DNA of 64,000 nucleotides from CATQHP01 sp965214915 (GCA_965214915.1 CBDCCP010000002.1:1302001-1366000); one strand, 5' to 3'. Shown: positions 8,375 to 17,727, counted from the first letter of the stretch. Numbers and translations are program-made. Notes: generated by a model from the letters alone, not told the origin.

Positions 8375-9985
8375 TTAGCGGGGCGCGGGGACATAGGGCG
8401 CGTCCACCGCGGCCTCTTCATTGGCGCGCAGGCGGATTGCCTTTCCCGCGCCGCGGAGCCGCCCGAGGTCGAGCGGGTCGGTCAGATCCCACGGCTCGTC
8501 GCGCGGCACGGCGAAGACATGGTAGCTGCCGGGAGGCACGTCAGGTATGGCGAACAGCCCGTCGCCGGGGCGGTAGTCTCCGAGATATTCGCGGCGGTAG
8601 CCGCCGATGCCTTCCGCCGGCATCAGCACCGCGAAGCCGGGCGGCGCCGCCTCGCCTTCGGAAGCGAATTCCGCGCCTTCGACCTTGCCGCGTACGGTCG
8701 AGCCGTCGGCGCCGAGAACGATCCGCAGGCCGCTCAGGTCCACGCCGCCTGAGACTGTAATGCGCGGCTCGGGAAGCGGGCGACCGCCGATTAAGATCTC
8801 GCGCAGATAGCTGCCGCCGGGGCCGCCTTCGAGTCCGACCCGATACTCGCCGGCGCCGACATCGATCATCTCGAATTCCCCGCCCGCCGCCAGTACGGGC
8901 ATGGCTCGCAGGCGTCTGCTTCCGGAGCCGTCAACGGCCGTCAGCGTCAGGGTGAGCGCATCGGCCCGGTTTTCGACTGCCGAAGTTTCGTCATAATCAG
9001 GCGCGGCAACGTGTCCGCGAACAATCGAGCCGGGCTGGAGCGCCATGTCCGCCTGCACGGGCTTGTTCTCGACAAGCGATACCTCTCGCGCTGCATTGAA
9101 GCGCGGCCCCTCAAGCGCATTGGCCCGCAGCACGTAGTCGCCGGCAGGCAGGCCGCGGATGAGGAATCTGCCGGTTTCGTCCGTGGTAATCGAACCGATT
9201 TGGCCTTCGCCCCGGCGGACAATCGAGACTTGGCAGGAAACGCACGGACTCCGGCCGCCCAGGTTGCGGACAAGCCCGACGATCTCGGTTCGGGGAGGCG
9301 TTCTTAATTGGAAATCGACTCCGTTGCGCTCGCTGCCCCAAGTCAGGGCGATACGCTCTGCCTCCCGCGGGGTCGGCGCTCCGGGGAAGTATCCCCAGGA
9401 ATGCGCGAACTCGCGGATACCGGTGGCCGCGATGACCCGCGCCGGCGAGACGCTGAGATAGTATCTGCCGGGAGCGAGATCGAACAGGCGGTAATGCCCG
9501 CGGTCGTCCGTCCTTGTCGTGCGGACCGCGCGCAAGGACTTCACGCCGGCGCGCAGAACCGATGTTTGCAGTTGCACCACAGCCCTCGTCACGGGGTCGC
9601 CGTCGCGGTCGAGGACTTTTCCGCTGACGGCGGCGGACGGCCGCAGTTCAATATCCATATCCTTGATTTCCCGGTCCGGCTCGACGGCGACTTGCAGCGT
9701 TCGTCTGCCGCCGGCTTCGTAGCCTGCTTTCGAAAAACTCAGAACTGCATTGCCGGCAGGCAGGCCCTCGAATCGGAAATCGCCCTGGATACCGGCAGCA
9801 GCATGGAGAGCCGTCCTTTGTTCGGCGTCGGACGAAGGGTTCAGCGTCAGCTCGATTCTGGTGCTGGGAAGAACGCGCTGTGACAGCGAAGAACGGATCG
9901 TGCCCGCGACGACGCCGGCAGGCTCCTGCGCAAAAGCGCCTGCGCCCGCGGCAGAGAGCAGCGCGACTGCGGCAGGCAGCTTCAT
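8375..9985 (-). CDS. Secreted carboxypeptidase-regulatory-like (Ig-fold) repeat protein
   Basis: This is a 536-residue protein with a clear signal peptide ending AGAFAQEP. The mature part is a string of beta-sandwich modules of the CarboxypepD_reg type, marked by repeats such as VVAGTIRSSLSQ, VSGKVLDRDGDP, EIVGLVRNLGG and STVRGKVEG, each followed by a segment ending in a G-x-Y pattern such as LAPGRYYLSV. It has no enzymatic domain. These proteins are abundant in Acidobacteria, probably at the cell surface. The ATG overlaps the stop of the paralogous upstream gene (ATGA), so the pair is coupled. Confidence 0.85.
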   Translation of the reverse strand: MKLPAAVALLSAAGAGAFAQEPAGVVAGTIRSSLSQRVLPSTRIELTLNPSSDAEQRTALHAAAGIQGDFRFEGLPAGNAVLSFSKAGYEAGGRRTLQVAVEPDREIKDMDIELRPSAAVSGKVLDRDGDPVTRAVVQLQTSVLRAGVKSLRAVRTTRTDDRGHYRLFDLAPGRYYLSVSPARVIAATGIREFAHSWGYFPGAPTPREAERIALTWGSERNGVDFQLRTPPRTEIVGLVRNLGGRSPCVSCQVSIVRRGEGQIGSITTDETGRFLIRGLPAGDYVLRANALEGPRFNAAREVSLVENKPVQADMALQPGSIVRGHVAAPDYDETSAVENRADALTLTLTAVDGSGSRRLRAMPVLAAGGEFEMIDVGAGEYRVGLEGGPGGSYLREILIGGRPLPEPRITVSGGVDLSGLRIVLGADGSTVRGKVEGAEFASEGEAAPPGFAVLMPAEGIGGYRREYLGDYRPGDGLFAIPDVPPGSYHVFAVPRDEPWDLTDPLDLGRLRGAGKAIRLRANEEAAVDAPYVPAPR

Positions 9986-11517
9986 CTTGCAGCCGTCAGA
10001 CTGATTTCGATGCTTGACCCGGCGTCCACGGGAAAGGCTCGCACGGCGCCGCCTGCTTCGAGCCATATCCCGCCGTTTTTGACTTGCGGCAGACCGGCAT
10101 CGGGCCATGCGCAAATCTCGTAGCCGCCGGGAGCGACTTTCTCGAATCGAAAGTGGGCGTACTGATCGGCCTGGACGCTGGCGACTCCTTGCGGCCCGCG
10201 CAGGGCCACGCGGTAAAAGGCCGCGGGAGCGCCGCTGTCCGGCTTTTTGACGCGGCCGGAGACTTGGGCAAAATCCCGCGACAGCAGAATCCGCAGATCG
10301 CGAACTTGGCCGAGTTCCACATCGACGGCATTGTCGGCTAAAGGCTCGTCATCCTCGAGAACCGCTTGAACGAAATGCTCCCGCCCAAAGCTGCGGATCG
10401 TGTAGCGGTCGGGGAGGATCTGCAAGTTCGAAAACTCGCCGCCGCCGGCGCCTTCGACGAATATCTGCGCGAAGGAGCCGTTTGCTCCCTGGAGCGCCAA
10501 GAGCACTGGCTTTCCCAGAGAAGCTTCGCGGTAAACGATGCGGCCTCTGATGCCGGTCGGGGGCAACGGCGCCAGGGTCAGACCTTCGATATCGCCGGCG
10601 ACCTCCAGCGCGCCGAGCATGAATCTCTCGGGCCGCCGCTGCTCTTCGGGCGCCGTCTTCACTCGGGCTTGCTGTAGCGTGAGCAGGTAACGCCCCTCGG
10701 GAATCTTGTCGAACGCGAACGTTCCGTCCTCATTCACTGCGCGGGCCAGGGAGCCTATCTGCAAGCTCCGCGGCGCCGCGGCGCCGAATGGTCGGAATTG
10801 AACGAAGTTTCCGACTTCGCTCGAAAGCTCAACGCCCTGCACCGCGCCGCTCACGCGGAAGCCGCCTCCGCCGGTCCGCATCAAGACGACACGCAGGCCG
10901 TCAACGACTTCGCCGCTCGCAACCTCCAACTCGACCGGGCGGCCTTCGTAGAGCGAATCGTCGAGACCCCGGTAGGAAGACGCGGTTGTCAACTCGTACT
11001 TGCCGGGGGCGACGCCGGCGATACGGAAGTCCCCGCGGTCGTCGGTGCGCGTCCTCAGCAGGCGGCTTCCCTGTCCGTCCAGCCGTCTCAGGGCCGCGTT
11101 GACGTTGGCGAAAGGCTCGCCCAGTTCGTCGATGACCGTGCCGGCCACCACAGCGGCGCGGATCATCTCGAACGCGAGCGACTCGCACGACCCCGCGAGG
11201 CGGCAGTCGAGGATGCGCCCGGCGCCGCCCTGCCGCGTCTTGGCGGCGGGTAGGAATCCGACCTTCTCGACACGCAGGGCGATGCGGCCGGCGATCGGGC
11301 GGGGGAACCGGAAACGGCCTGCGGAGTCGGTGCGGGTTGCCGCCACGACCTTCCTGCCGTCGGCAGTGAAGGCAACGACCGCCGCCTTGCGCAGGGGAAC
11401 GGAGCGCTTGCCGCCACGAACCCGCACGACGCCGCTCACGACCGACGCCGCATTCGCAGCGGAGGCAAGCAGAAGCGCGGCAGTCAACAGCCGCCCCGCG
11501 CAAGCCTTGCGTCTCAT
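9982..11517 (-). CDS. Secreted carboxypeptidase-regulatory-like repeat protein, paralogue
   Basis: This 511-residue protein begins with MRRKACAGRLLTAALLL and a signal peptide ending near SAANAA. Beta-sandwich modules recur through it: VVSGVVRVRGGK, VVAGTVIDELGE, RVSGAVQG, GIRGRIVYRE and QVSGRVKKPD. Each ends with phrases like VAPGKYELT or VAPGGYEI. Domain content matches the downstream neighbour, which suggests tandem duplication followed by divergence. The start overlaps the cutA stop as ATGA, so cutA and the two repeat proteins form one coupled transcript. The ligand is unknown. Confidence 0.85.
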   Translation of the reverse strand: MRRKACAGRLLTAALLLASAANAASVVSGVVRVRGGKRSVPLRKAAVVAFTADGRKVVAATRTDSAGRFRFPRPIAGRIALRVEKVGFLPAAKTRQGGAGRILDCRLAGSCESLAFEMIRAAVVAGTVIDELGEPFANVNAALRRLDGQGSRLLRTRTDDRGDFRIAGVAPGKYELTTASSYRGLDDSLYEGRPVELEVASGEVVDGLRVVLMRTGGGGFRVSGAVQGVELSSEVGNFVQFRPFGAAAPRSLQIGSLARAVNEDGTFAFDKIPEGRYLLTLQQARVKTAPEEQRRPERFMLGALEVAGDIEGLTLAPLPPTGIRGRIVYREASLGKPVLLALQGANGSFAQIFVEGAGGGEFSNLQILPDRYTIRSFGREHFVQAVLEDDEPLADNAVDVELGQVRDLRILLSRDFAQVSGRVKKPDSGAPAAFYRVALRGPQGVASVQADQYAHFRFEKVAPGGYEICAWPDAGLPQVKNGGIWLEAGGAVRAFPVDAGSSIEISLTAAR

Positions 11518-11840
11518 TTCCCTGCGGCGGTTTGCGCAACCACCCAATCCAGATAGGATTGCGCCCCGCTCTCTACCCGCAGCACGATGAATTCCGGCAC
11601 GTCATAGGCGTGCAGCGCGGAGACCGCGGCCTGCAGATCGGCCGCGCGGTCAGCCGTGGTTTTCATGACCAGAAGACATTCGGCCTCGTCTTCGATCTTG
11701 TCCTGCCAGCGGTAGATCGAGCGAACGCCCGGGACGATATTGACGCAGGCCGCCAAGCCGCGTTCGACGAGTTGCGACGCCAGTCTCGTGGCGGAGTCGG
11801 CATCGGAGCAGGTGGTCAAGGCGACACGGATTTTATTCAT
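11514..11840 (-). CDS. cutA: CutA1-family divalent-cation tolerance protein
   Basis: This 108-residue protein is close to the usual CutA length. It starts MNKIRVALTTC and contains LVERGLAACVNIVPGV, YRWQDKIEDEAECLLVMKT and the C-terminal HAYDVPEFIVLRV, which are the conserved core of the trimeric CutA1 fold. Its cellular role is debated, with metal tolerance being the historical label. The ATG at 11840 is preferred to a start nine codons upstream because conserved sequence begins there. It is first in the transcript with the two carboxypeptidase-regulatory-like genes, and divergent from ftsB. Confidence 0.92.
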   Translation of the reverse strand: MNKIRVALTTCSDADSATRLASQLVERGLAACVNIVPGVRSIYRWQDKIEDEAECLLVMKTTADRAADLQAAVSALHAYDVPEFIVLRVESGAQSYLDWVVAQTAAGK

Positions 11841-11883
11841 AAAACTATTGGGATTGCTTGCGGTCAAACGCGCGCCGTTCGTT

Positions 11884-11889
11884 TATGAT
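11884..11889 (+). promoter_or_regulatory. Possible -10 element for ftsB
   Basis: TATGAT lies 31 bases before the TTG start of the ftsB-like gene, within the divergent cutA/ftsB gap. The best upstream hexamers (TTGCGG at 11858-11863) give a 20-bp spacer, so the -35 is weak. This is pattern-based only. Confidence 0.3.
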
Positions 11890-11919
11890 CTAAAGAAGCT
11901 CCATCGAAGGGATTCATCC

Positions 11920-12222
11920 TTGCCGCGCCGAGCGCATTACCCGCGAATACGGACATGGGCCGTTCTCATCCTAGCAACGGCGGCCTTGGCGGGATGGTTT
12001 CATCTTTCCGGGTATCGGACGTTTCACGACCTGCAAGCAGCTTGGCGGCAAGAAGCCGAACTCGAGGCGCAAGTCGAAGAACTTACGAAGCAAAACAGCG
12101 CGATCGAACAGGAAATCGAAGACTTGGCCCCCGGCGGTCCGGGAATCGAAAAGAGAGCCCGCGAAGACTTGGGCTGGTCGAAGGAAGACGAGATCGTAAT
12201 CCGCATTCCGGACAAGAAGTAA
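11920..12222 (+). CDS. ftsB: FtsB/DivIC-family septum formation protein
   Basis: This is a 100-residue single-pass membrane protein. It has a basic N-terminus (LPRRAHYPRIR), one transmembrane helix (about residues 13-30), a coiled coil (ELEAQVEELTKQNSAIEQEI), and the conserved tail AREDLGWSKEDEIVI, which resembles the family pattern. FtsB works with FtsL and FtsQ in the divisome. A TTG start at 11920 is proposed because AAGGGA lies 7 bases before it and no ATG fits the topology. It stands alone here, divergent from cutA and convergent with the M61 peptidase. Confidence 0.8.
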   Translation: MPRRAHYPRIRTWAVLILATAALAGWFHLSGYRTFHDLQAAWRQEAELEAQVEELTKQNSAIEQEIEDLAPGGPGIEKRAREDLGWSKEDEIVIRIPDKK

Positions 12223-12254
12223 CCGCCGGCGGACCCGTGCCCCCAAGCAGGGTT

Positions 12255-14021
12255 TTACGGTCCGGTTGTCCGTCTGAGCCAGCCTTTTCGAATACGCAGT
12301 TGCGCCGGGGTGGGCTGCGCTACGGACACGACGCGGTAGGCAACGGTTGCGGTTGTGCGCGGTGTAATTTCGATCTCGAAAAGACTGCCTTGGCGCTCGA
12401 CTCCGAGGGAGATGCGGCGGCCGGCCGAGCGGCGCAGGGCGGAGGCCAGTTTCTCAGTTCCGCAGGAGACCCGGCGCGTCCGGTAACGGACGATGCGGTC
12501 TCCGACTCGAAAGCCGGCTTGCCGGGCGGCGCTCGCCGGTTCGACCGCGCTGACGAAAATGCCGCAGTCGGGAGAACTCGAAAAGGAAAGTCCGAAGTCG
12601 ATCTTTTCTTTCTTGCGGGCGGTCAGGCGGTAGCCGGCATAGCGCAGGTAGGCATTCCAATCGATGGGATCGGGCCGGCGAACCAGAGCCGCGACGACGG
12701 CGGACATATCGCTCCCGACGACTTCGGATACCGCCCGCTCGATCGCATCGGTATCATCGTAGAAACGGCCTTTGGCGGCGTAGCGCTCGTTGAGCAGGCG
12801 CAGGACGTCGTCGAGGCCGCGGCGATTTTTCGTGCGCCGGCGGATGGAGAGGTCCAGCAGGTAGCCGATCAACTCGCCCCGCAGATAGTACGAGACGCTT
12901 CGCCGGGGGCTGCCGTACTCCGGGTAGCCTTCGAGCCAAGCTTCGACGCTGCCCTCTTCCGCCGATTGCTCCAGACGCGCGGGCCGCGCCATGTAGCGCG
13001 ATATCCGCTTACCGACGTGGGACAAAAATTCGTCGCCGTCCACGGCGCCGGCATGCAGGCGAATGAATTCGGCGAACGTAGAAGTGACTCCCTCGACGAA
13101 CCACAGCGACGGGCTGGGCATAGGCCGGGCATGGTCGAGCGGCTCCAACGACGCCGGGCGTATCCGCTTCACGTTCCACAGGTGAAAAAATTCGTGGGCG
13201 GTCAGGCTCGACAACGTGCAATCGGCGCATTCGGACGGGCCGAAGATGAGCGTTCCGTTGTGGTACTCCATGCCCCCGCCCGCTGTGTCTTTGAAGCAGT
13301 AAACGAACGTGTAGCGCGAGAGGGGCAGCCCTCCCATGATTGCCGACGCGCTCTTGACGATCCGCTCGACGGAATCCATGAGGAGGTCTAGATCGAAGCC
13401 GCCGGGCTCTCCGAACGCGGCCACGCGAATCTCGGCGCCGTCGTGCTGAAAAGAATCTTCGACGAAATCGGCGATCAGAACCGGGGTGTCCGTCAGCCGG
13501 TCGTAGCTCGGCGCACGGTATCCGTTGCCGGTTTCTTCGAGAGTTATGGCGATTTTCCGCTCGGGCGGGAGGCCGGCGAACACGAGGGTGAACTCATCGT
13601 TTCGAGCTTGAACGGGGTAAAGCAGAATCTGGGCGAGGTTCAGCGTCGCATAATTGGCGTCCACGAACGCGCCGAACGGCCCGGGGCGGTCGGCCAGAAC
13701 ATCGTACTCGACCCGAACGCGGCCGCCGCCGGAGCAAGCGGCAATCCATCGGGAAGGGTCGGGCTTCGTAACCGCCTGCCGGACGCCCGCTTCATCGGAT
13801 GCGGAAAAGCTCGAGACGAAGCGGCTGAAGTCGCGCACGTGGTAAGTGGCGTTCCAGATCGGCATCTGGAATTCCGCCGACCGGCCGGAACAGGCCGTAT
13901 CGAGCGTGACATGCACCGTGCCGGAGGCCGCCGATTCGAGGTCGATCTCGTAACGGCTTGCGGCATCGAGCGAAGCGAGCGAAAAAAGGCTCAGCAACAA
14001 ACATCGCGGGACGGCGGGCAT
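12255..14021 (-). CDS. M61-family (glycyl aminopeptidase-like) metallopeptidase with PDZ domain
   Basis: This is a 588-residue secreted protein with a signal peptide in the first 20 residues. An N-terminal beta domain is followed by the M61 catalytic core, with GGGMEYHNGTL, the zinc motif HEFFH (276-280) and the downstream glutamate in WFVEGVTSTFAE. A PDZ-like domain occupies about residues 490-560 (CGIFVSAVEPASAARQAGF, GDRIVRY). M61 peptidases with PDZ domains are frequent in Acidobacteria and act outside the cytoplasm. It is a single transcription unit, convergent with ftsB. Confidence 0.9.
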   Translation of the reverse strand: MPAVPRCLLLSLFSLASLDAASRYEIDLESAASGTVHVTLDTACSGRSAEFQMPIWNATYHVRDFSRFVSSFSASDEAGVRQAVTKPDPSRWIAACSGGGRVRVEYDVLADRPGPFGAFVDANYATLNLAQILLYPVQARNDEFTLVFAGLPPERKIAITLEETGNGYRAPSYDRLTDTPVLIADFVEDSFQHDGAEIRVAAFGEPGGFDLDLLMDSVERIVKSASAIMGGLPLSRYTFVYCFKDTAGGGMEYHNGTLIFGPSECADCTLSSLTAHEFFHLWNVKRIRPASLEPLDHARPMPSPSLWFVEGVTSTFAEFIRLHAGAVDGDEFLSHVGKRISRYMARPARLEQSAEEGSVEAWLEGYPEYGSPRRSVSYYLRGELIGYLLDLSIRRRTKNRRGLDDVLRLLNERYAAKGRFYDDTDAIERAVSEVVGSDMSAVVAALVRRPDPIDWNAYLRYAGYRLTARKKEKIDFGLSFSSSPDCGIFVSAVEPASAARQAGFRVGDRIVRYRTRRVSCGTEKLASALRRSAGRRISLGVERQGSLFEIEITPRTTATVAYRVVSVAQPTPAQLRIRKGWLRRTTGP

Positions 14022-14085
14022 GGTCCGACAGAAAACAGTTTCTCATTGGAGCACACCGCGGCCGGCGCGATGCCGTCCCAAGTAA

Positions 14086-14115
14086 TTGACGCCGTTCGAG
14101 ATGCCTGGATAAACT
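14086..14115 (+). promoter_or_regulatory. Candidate sigma-70 promoter for the DUF507 gene
   Basis: TTGACG (14086-14091) and TAAACT (14110-14115) are separated by 18 bp, and an alternative GATAAA overlaps the -10 region. The predicted transcript would start only a few bases before the ATG at 14129, giving a very short leader. This is pattern-based. Confidence 0.4.
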
Positions 14116-14128
14116 AACAGGTTCGGGC

Positions 14129-14743
14129 ATGATTCTTCCAGAGCCCTATATCGCCTACATCGCCAGGGAAACCACCAAGCGCCTGGGCCGTGCAGCGTGC
14201 AGCATCAAAAGACCCGAAGAGGTCGCGACGGTCATCGAAAACATCATCCTCGACGATCTGAGCCTCGAGGATGAAATCAACGCGGAAGCCCGCGCGCTGC
14301 TGAACCAGTACGGCGATTACATGCGCCAGCAAAACATCGCTTACCACGAGATGTTTGCCAAGGTGAAGCGTCAGATCCTTGCGGAGCGCAAGGTCGTTTC
14401 CGCGGCTGCGTCGTCCCGCGGCGGGCAGCGCACGATGAAGATCGCGCGCGACAAGGTTATCGAGCTTTCGCACAAGATAGCCGGCAGACTCCCGCGCATT
14501 CCGGGCACGCTGCTGAACCAGGGTTGGAACGACACGCGCTTGGAAATCCAAAGCCATCTGACCGACATGCTCGTTCTGGAAGAGCAGATCGATCAGAAAG
14601 CGCGTGAGACGATCCGCTCGCAGAAACGCGAGATTCAAGACGGCAGCGAGGAATGGCAGATTCTGCACCGGCGCTACTACGAAGACGAACTCAAGAAATA
14701 CGGCGTCTATCTGACTCGCGAGAAGCCGGCGGCGCTGCCCTAG
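14129..14743 (+). CDS. Tandem DUF507 protein
   Basis: This 204-residue protein is predicted to be entirely helical and appears to contain two copies of DUF507. The first is at about residues 1-90 (ETTKRLGRAACSIKRPEEV, IILDDLSLEDEINAEARALL). The second is at about 105-195 (RDKVIELSHKIAGRLPRIPG, LVLEEQIDQKARETIRSQ). Corresponding positions include the PEEV/IPG turn and the ED/EEQ-x-I-x-x-KAR acidic helix. DUF507 proteins are usually single-domain, about 90-100 residues, with unknown function. It is followed 62 bp later by aspartate kinase on the same strand. Cytoplasmic location is inferred from the absence of signal or membrane segments. Confidence 0.75.
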   Translation: MILPEPYIAYIARETTKRLGRAACSIKRPEEVATVIENIILDDLSLEDEINAEARALLNQYGDYMRQQNIAYHEMFAKVKRQILAERKVVSAAASSRGGQRTMKIARDKVIELSHKIAGRLPRIPGTLLNQGWNDTRLEIQSHLTDMLVLEEQIDQKARETIRSQKREIQDGSEEWQILHRRYYEDELKKYGVYLTREKPAALP

Positions 14744-14805
14744 CCGCGGCGCAACGCCCCGGCCCTTTGCTAACCCCAAGAGATTCGCCGCGCACAGCCT
14801 CCGCC

Positions 14806-16233
14806 ATGCATAAACCCCTGCTCGTAATGAAATTCGGAGGAACCAGCGTCGGTTCTCCGCAAGCGATCGCCAGAGCGGCGGAGTTGATCGCCGAGCAAAC
14901 CTCCCGCTACGCGGTCGCGGCGGTCGTCTCCGCCATGTCGCAGGTCACCAACACGCTTCTGGCAACCCTGGAAGCCGGCGGGCGAGGCGAGCGGACAACG
15001 GTCGAAGCCAATCTCGCAGCGCTGCACAAAAAACACCTGGACGCCTGCAATGAGTTGGTTTCCCCGCAACGCCGCGTAGCGGCGGCGGCCCGCATTCACG
15101 CCATTCTCGAGGACTTCGACCGCGTCGCGCGCGGCATACTGCTGCTCGGCGAGCGCCCGGAGCGTTCCGAGGACGCGGCCGTGCCCACGGGCGAAAAACT
15201 TTCCAGCCTGCTTGTCAGCGAGGTGCTGCAACAGCAAGGGATCGCCGCGGAACCGGTGGACGGCGCCGGAGTGATCGTCACCGATGCCGCATTCGGAGAC
15301 GCTTCGCCGCTGCTCGCCGAGACGGCCGAAAAAGCGGCGGACAGCTTGAGGCCGATCCTCGCCCGCGGCGGCGTGCCGATCGTCACCGGCTTCAACGGGG
15401 CGACAAAAGACGGCGTGCCGACGACGCTGGGCCGCGGAGGATCGGATTTTTCCGCCTCGATCGTCGCTTCGGCGCTGGACGCCGACGAACTGTGGATTTG
15501 GACCGACGTGCCGGGCATTCTGACCGCCGACCCGCGCATCGTCGCCGACGCCAGGGTTCTGGCGGAGGTGACCTACAACGAAGCGGCCGAGTTGGCCTAC
15601 AACGGCGCCAAGGTGCTCCACCCGCGAACCCTGGCTCCGTTGGTCGAAAAAAAGATCCCCGTGCGCATCAAGAACAGCTTCGACCCCCGGCAGCGGGGCA
15701 CGCGCATTTCCGAGGAACCGCCCGGAAGCGTCGGAGTCCGCGCCGTCACCGCGCTGCCGAAGGTGACGCTGCTTTCCATCGAGGCGGTCAGCATCTCGCT
15801 GTCGGGGGCGCAACTCATGGCCCGCGCGCTGGAAGCCGCAGCCCGCGCCAAAGTCGAAGTGTTGCTGCTGACGCGCTCGAGCTTCCGCCAGAATTTCTGC
15901 ATGTTGGTGCGCAGCGAGGAGGTCGGCGACGTTCTCGACGGCCTGCACCAAGAGCTCGCGCTGGAGCTCGCCCACGGTTACGTACACCCGATCGATGTCG
16001 ATCACAGCGTCGGCCTGCTGGCGGCCGTCGGGGAAGGCATGCGCGGTACGCCGGGGTTCGCCGGACGCCTGTTCGCGGCGATGTCGGAAAACGCGATCAA
16101 CGTCATCGCCATCGCCCAGGGATCGAGCGAGTTGACGATCGCCATCGTGGTCAACGAAAGCGATCTGACAAAAGCCGTGCAAGCCGTCCACGCCCAATGC
16201 CGCCTCGGCCGCGCCGCGCCGGCGCCTGGGTAA
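14806..16233 (+). CDS. lysC: Aspartate kinase with ACT domains
   Basis: This is a 475-residue enzyme. It starts MHKPLLVMKFGGTSVGS, the kinase phosphate-binding motif, and has GRGGSDFSASI and TDVPGILTADPR in the catalytic domain (about 1-300). Two ACT domains follow (about 315-390 and 395-465), with VLLLTRSSF, VGLLAAVGEGM and INVIAIAQGSSE, so feedback control by an aspartate-family amino acid is likely. It phosphorylates aspartate in the lysine, threonine and methionine pathway. The ATG at 14806 gives the normal start; open frame upstream is non-coding. It is not fused to homoserine dehydrogenase. Confidence 0.95.
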   Translation: MHKPLLVMKFGGTSVGSPQAIARAAELIAEQTSRYAVAAVVSAMSQVTNTLLATLEAGGRGERTTVEANLAALHKKHLDACNELVSPQRRVAAAARIHAILEDFDRVARGILLLGERPERSEDAAVPTGEKLSSLLVSEVLQQQGIAAEPVDGAGVIVTDAAFGDASPLLAETAEKAADSLRPILARGGVPIVTGFNGATKDGVPTTLGRGGSDFSASIVASALDADELWIWTDVPGILTADPRIVADARVLAEVTYNEAAELAYNGAKVLHPRTLAPLVEKKIPVRIKNSFDPRQRGTRISEEPPGSVGVRAVTALPKVTLLSIEAVSISLSGAQLMARALEAAARAKVEVLLLTRSSFRQNFCMLVRSEEVGDVLDGLHQELALELAHGYVHPIDVDHSVGLLAAVGEGMRGTPGFAGRLFAAMSENAINVIAIAQGSSELTIAIVVNESDLTKAVQAVHAQCRLGRAAPAPG

Positions 16234-16239
16234 ATCCGC

Positions 16240-17727
16240 TCAGCGCCGCACGCTGCGCCCCTCGCGACGGTAGCGCTCCAGAAGAGCTTGCAGCGCCCCG
16301 ACCTTCTCGGGATGCGCGGCGGCCAGGTTCTCGCGCTGCGCCCGATCCGCCGCCAGGTTGAAAAGCTCTACTTGCCGGTCGTGGGTTTTGGCCATGCGCT
16401 CCCGCCGGAACCATTCCGGCTCGGCGTTCCGCCCCGGACTGTTGTTGTCGCCGGTGGGATGGTCGATCAGCACCCAGCCGCCCTGCCGGATGCCGAACCA
16501 GCCTTTCGAGCCGTGATGCACCGTCGCCTCCCGCAGCGGCTTCTCGATCTTTTCGCCGAACAGCGCCCGGCGTACGTCGTAGCTGTCTTCCGCCGCGTTT
16601 GCGGGCAGCGCATAGTCGATCAGTCCGGCGACGGTCGCCATCAAGTCGGTCAGACAAATCACCTCGTCCTGCACGCTGTCCGCTGGAATCCTTCGCGGCC
16701 AGCGGGCAATGAAAGGAACGCGGTGGCCGCCTTCCCAAAGGTCGCGCTTCACCCCACGCAATTCTCCCATGCTGTAATGGCCGTATTCCAGAACCCGCCT
16801 GTAGGCGTCTACCTCGGGACCGTTGTCGCTGGTGACGATCACCAGAGTTTCATCGGCGGCGCCCGCGCGGTCGAGCGCCGCCAGGATTTCGCCCGCGGCC
16901 CAGTCGAACTCGGCAACGAAATCCCCGTAGAGGCCGGCCGCGCTCTTTCCGGCGAAGTCCTTGTTGGGAACCACGGGCCGGTGCGGCGCAATAGGCGTAA
17001 AAAACAAAAAGAAAGGTCGCTTTTCGACGGCGCTGCGTTGGATAAACCCGACCGCCTCCTCGGTAAAGCGCGGCAGCATGCGCTCGAACTCGAACCCCGC
17101 TGCCTTCACGCCCTTGTTGTTGTTGCCGCCCATCAGATAAACGGGCAAATGGGTCAGGTCGAAGCGCTCGGACGGCCGCGCCAGCACCCTGCCGTTCTCG
17201 ATGAAAGTCCAGACCGGTTTGCCCAAGCCGAACTGGTACGAGAAACCATGCTGCAGCGGCCCGTCCTCGAGCGGCTTCGACCAATCGACGTTCTCGACCG
17301 TCTGCGGCTTCGCGTCATCGAGCAGCGGCCAGTCGAAGCCCAGGTGCCACTTCCCGACGACGCCGGTTTCGTAGCCCTTTTCGCGCAGCATCCCGGCAAG
17401 GGTCAGGCGGTCCGCGGCGATCAGCGGCGCCGATGCGCCGTTGAGCACGCCCTTCTTCAGGCGCGTGCGCCAAGCATAACGTCCGGTGAGCAGAGCGTAG
17501 CGCGTCGGCGAGCATACGCCGTCCGGGGTATGCGCGTCGGTAAAGCGGATTCCCTGCCCCGCCAACCGATCGAGGTTCGGCGTCGGAATCTTCGAGCGGG
17601 GGTTGTAAACGCCGACGTCTCCGTAACCGAGGTCGTCGGCCAACAGAACGACCAAGTTCGGCGCGGCTTGCAGAGCGGCGGCGGCAAACAGCACGGCGCC
17701 AGCGAGCTTCGCAAGGCGGAAAGTCAT
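16240..17727 (-). CDS. Secreted sulfatase (formylglycine type)
   Basis: This is a 494-residue protein with a signal peptide ending near LQAAPN. It has the metal-binding NLVVLLADDLGYGDVG at the mature N-terminus and the formylglycine motif CSPTRYALLTGRY (Cys at about 72), plus GVVGKWHLG and VIVTSDNGPE, all standard in the S1 arylsulfatase family. It needs a formylglycine-generating enzyme, which is not in the window. The substrate cannot be read from sequence, though such enzymes usually desulfate polysaccharides or glycans. It is convergent with lysC (6 bp between stop codons) and downstream of a small outer-membrane protein gene on the same strand. Confidence 0.93.
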   Translation of the reverse strand: MTFRLAKLAGAVLFAAAALQAAPNLVVLLADDLGYGDVGVYNPRSKIPTPNLDRLAGQGIRFTDAHTPDGVCSPTRYALLTGRYAWRTRLKKGVLNGASAPLIAADRLTLAGMLREKGYETGVVGKWHLGFDWPLLDDAKPQTVENVDWSKPLEDGPLQHGFSYQFGLGKPVWTFIENGRVLARPSERFDLTHLPVYLMGGNNNKGVKAAGFEFERMLPRFTEEAVGFIQRSAVEKRPFFLFFTPIAPHRPVVPNKDFAGKSAAGLYGDFVAEFDWAAGEILAALDRAGAADETLVIVTSDNGPEVDAYRRVLEYGHYSMGELRGVKRDLWEGGHRVPFIARWPRRIPADSVQDEVICLTDLMATVAGLIDYALPANAAEDSYDVRRALFGEKIEKPLREATVHHGSKGWFGIRQGGWVLIDHPTGDNNSPGRNAEPEWFRRERMAKTHDRQVELFNLAADRAQRENLAAAHPEKVGALQALLERYRREGRSVRR

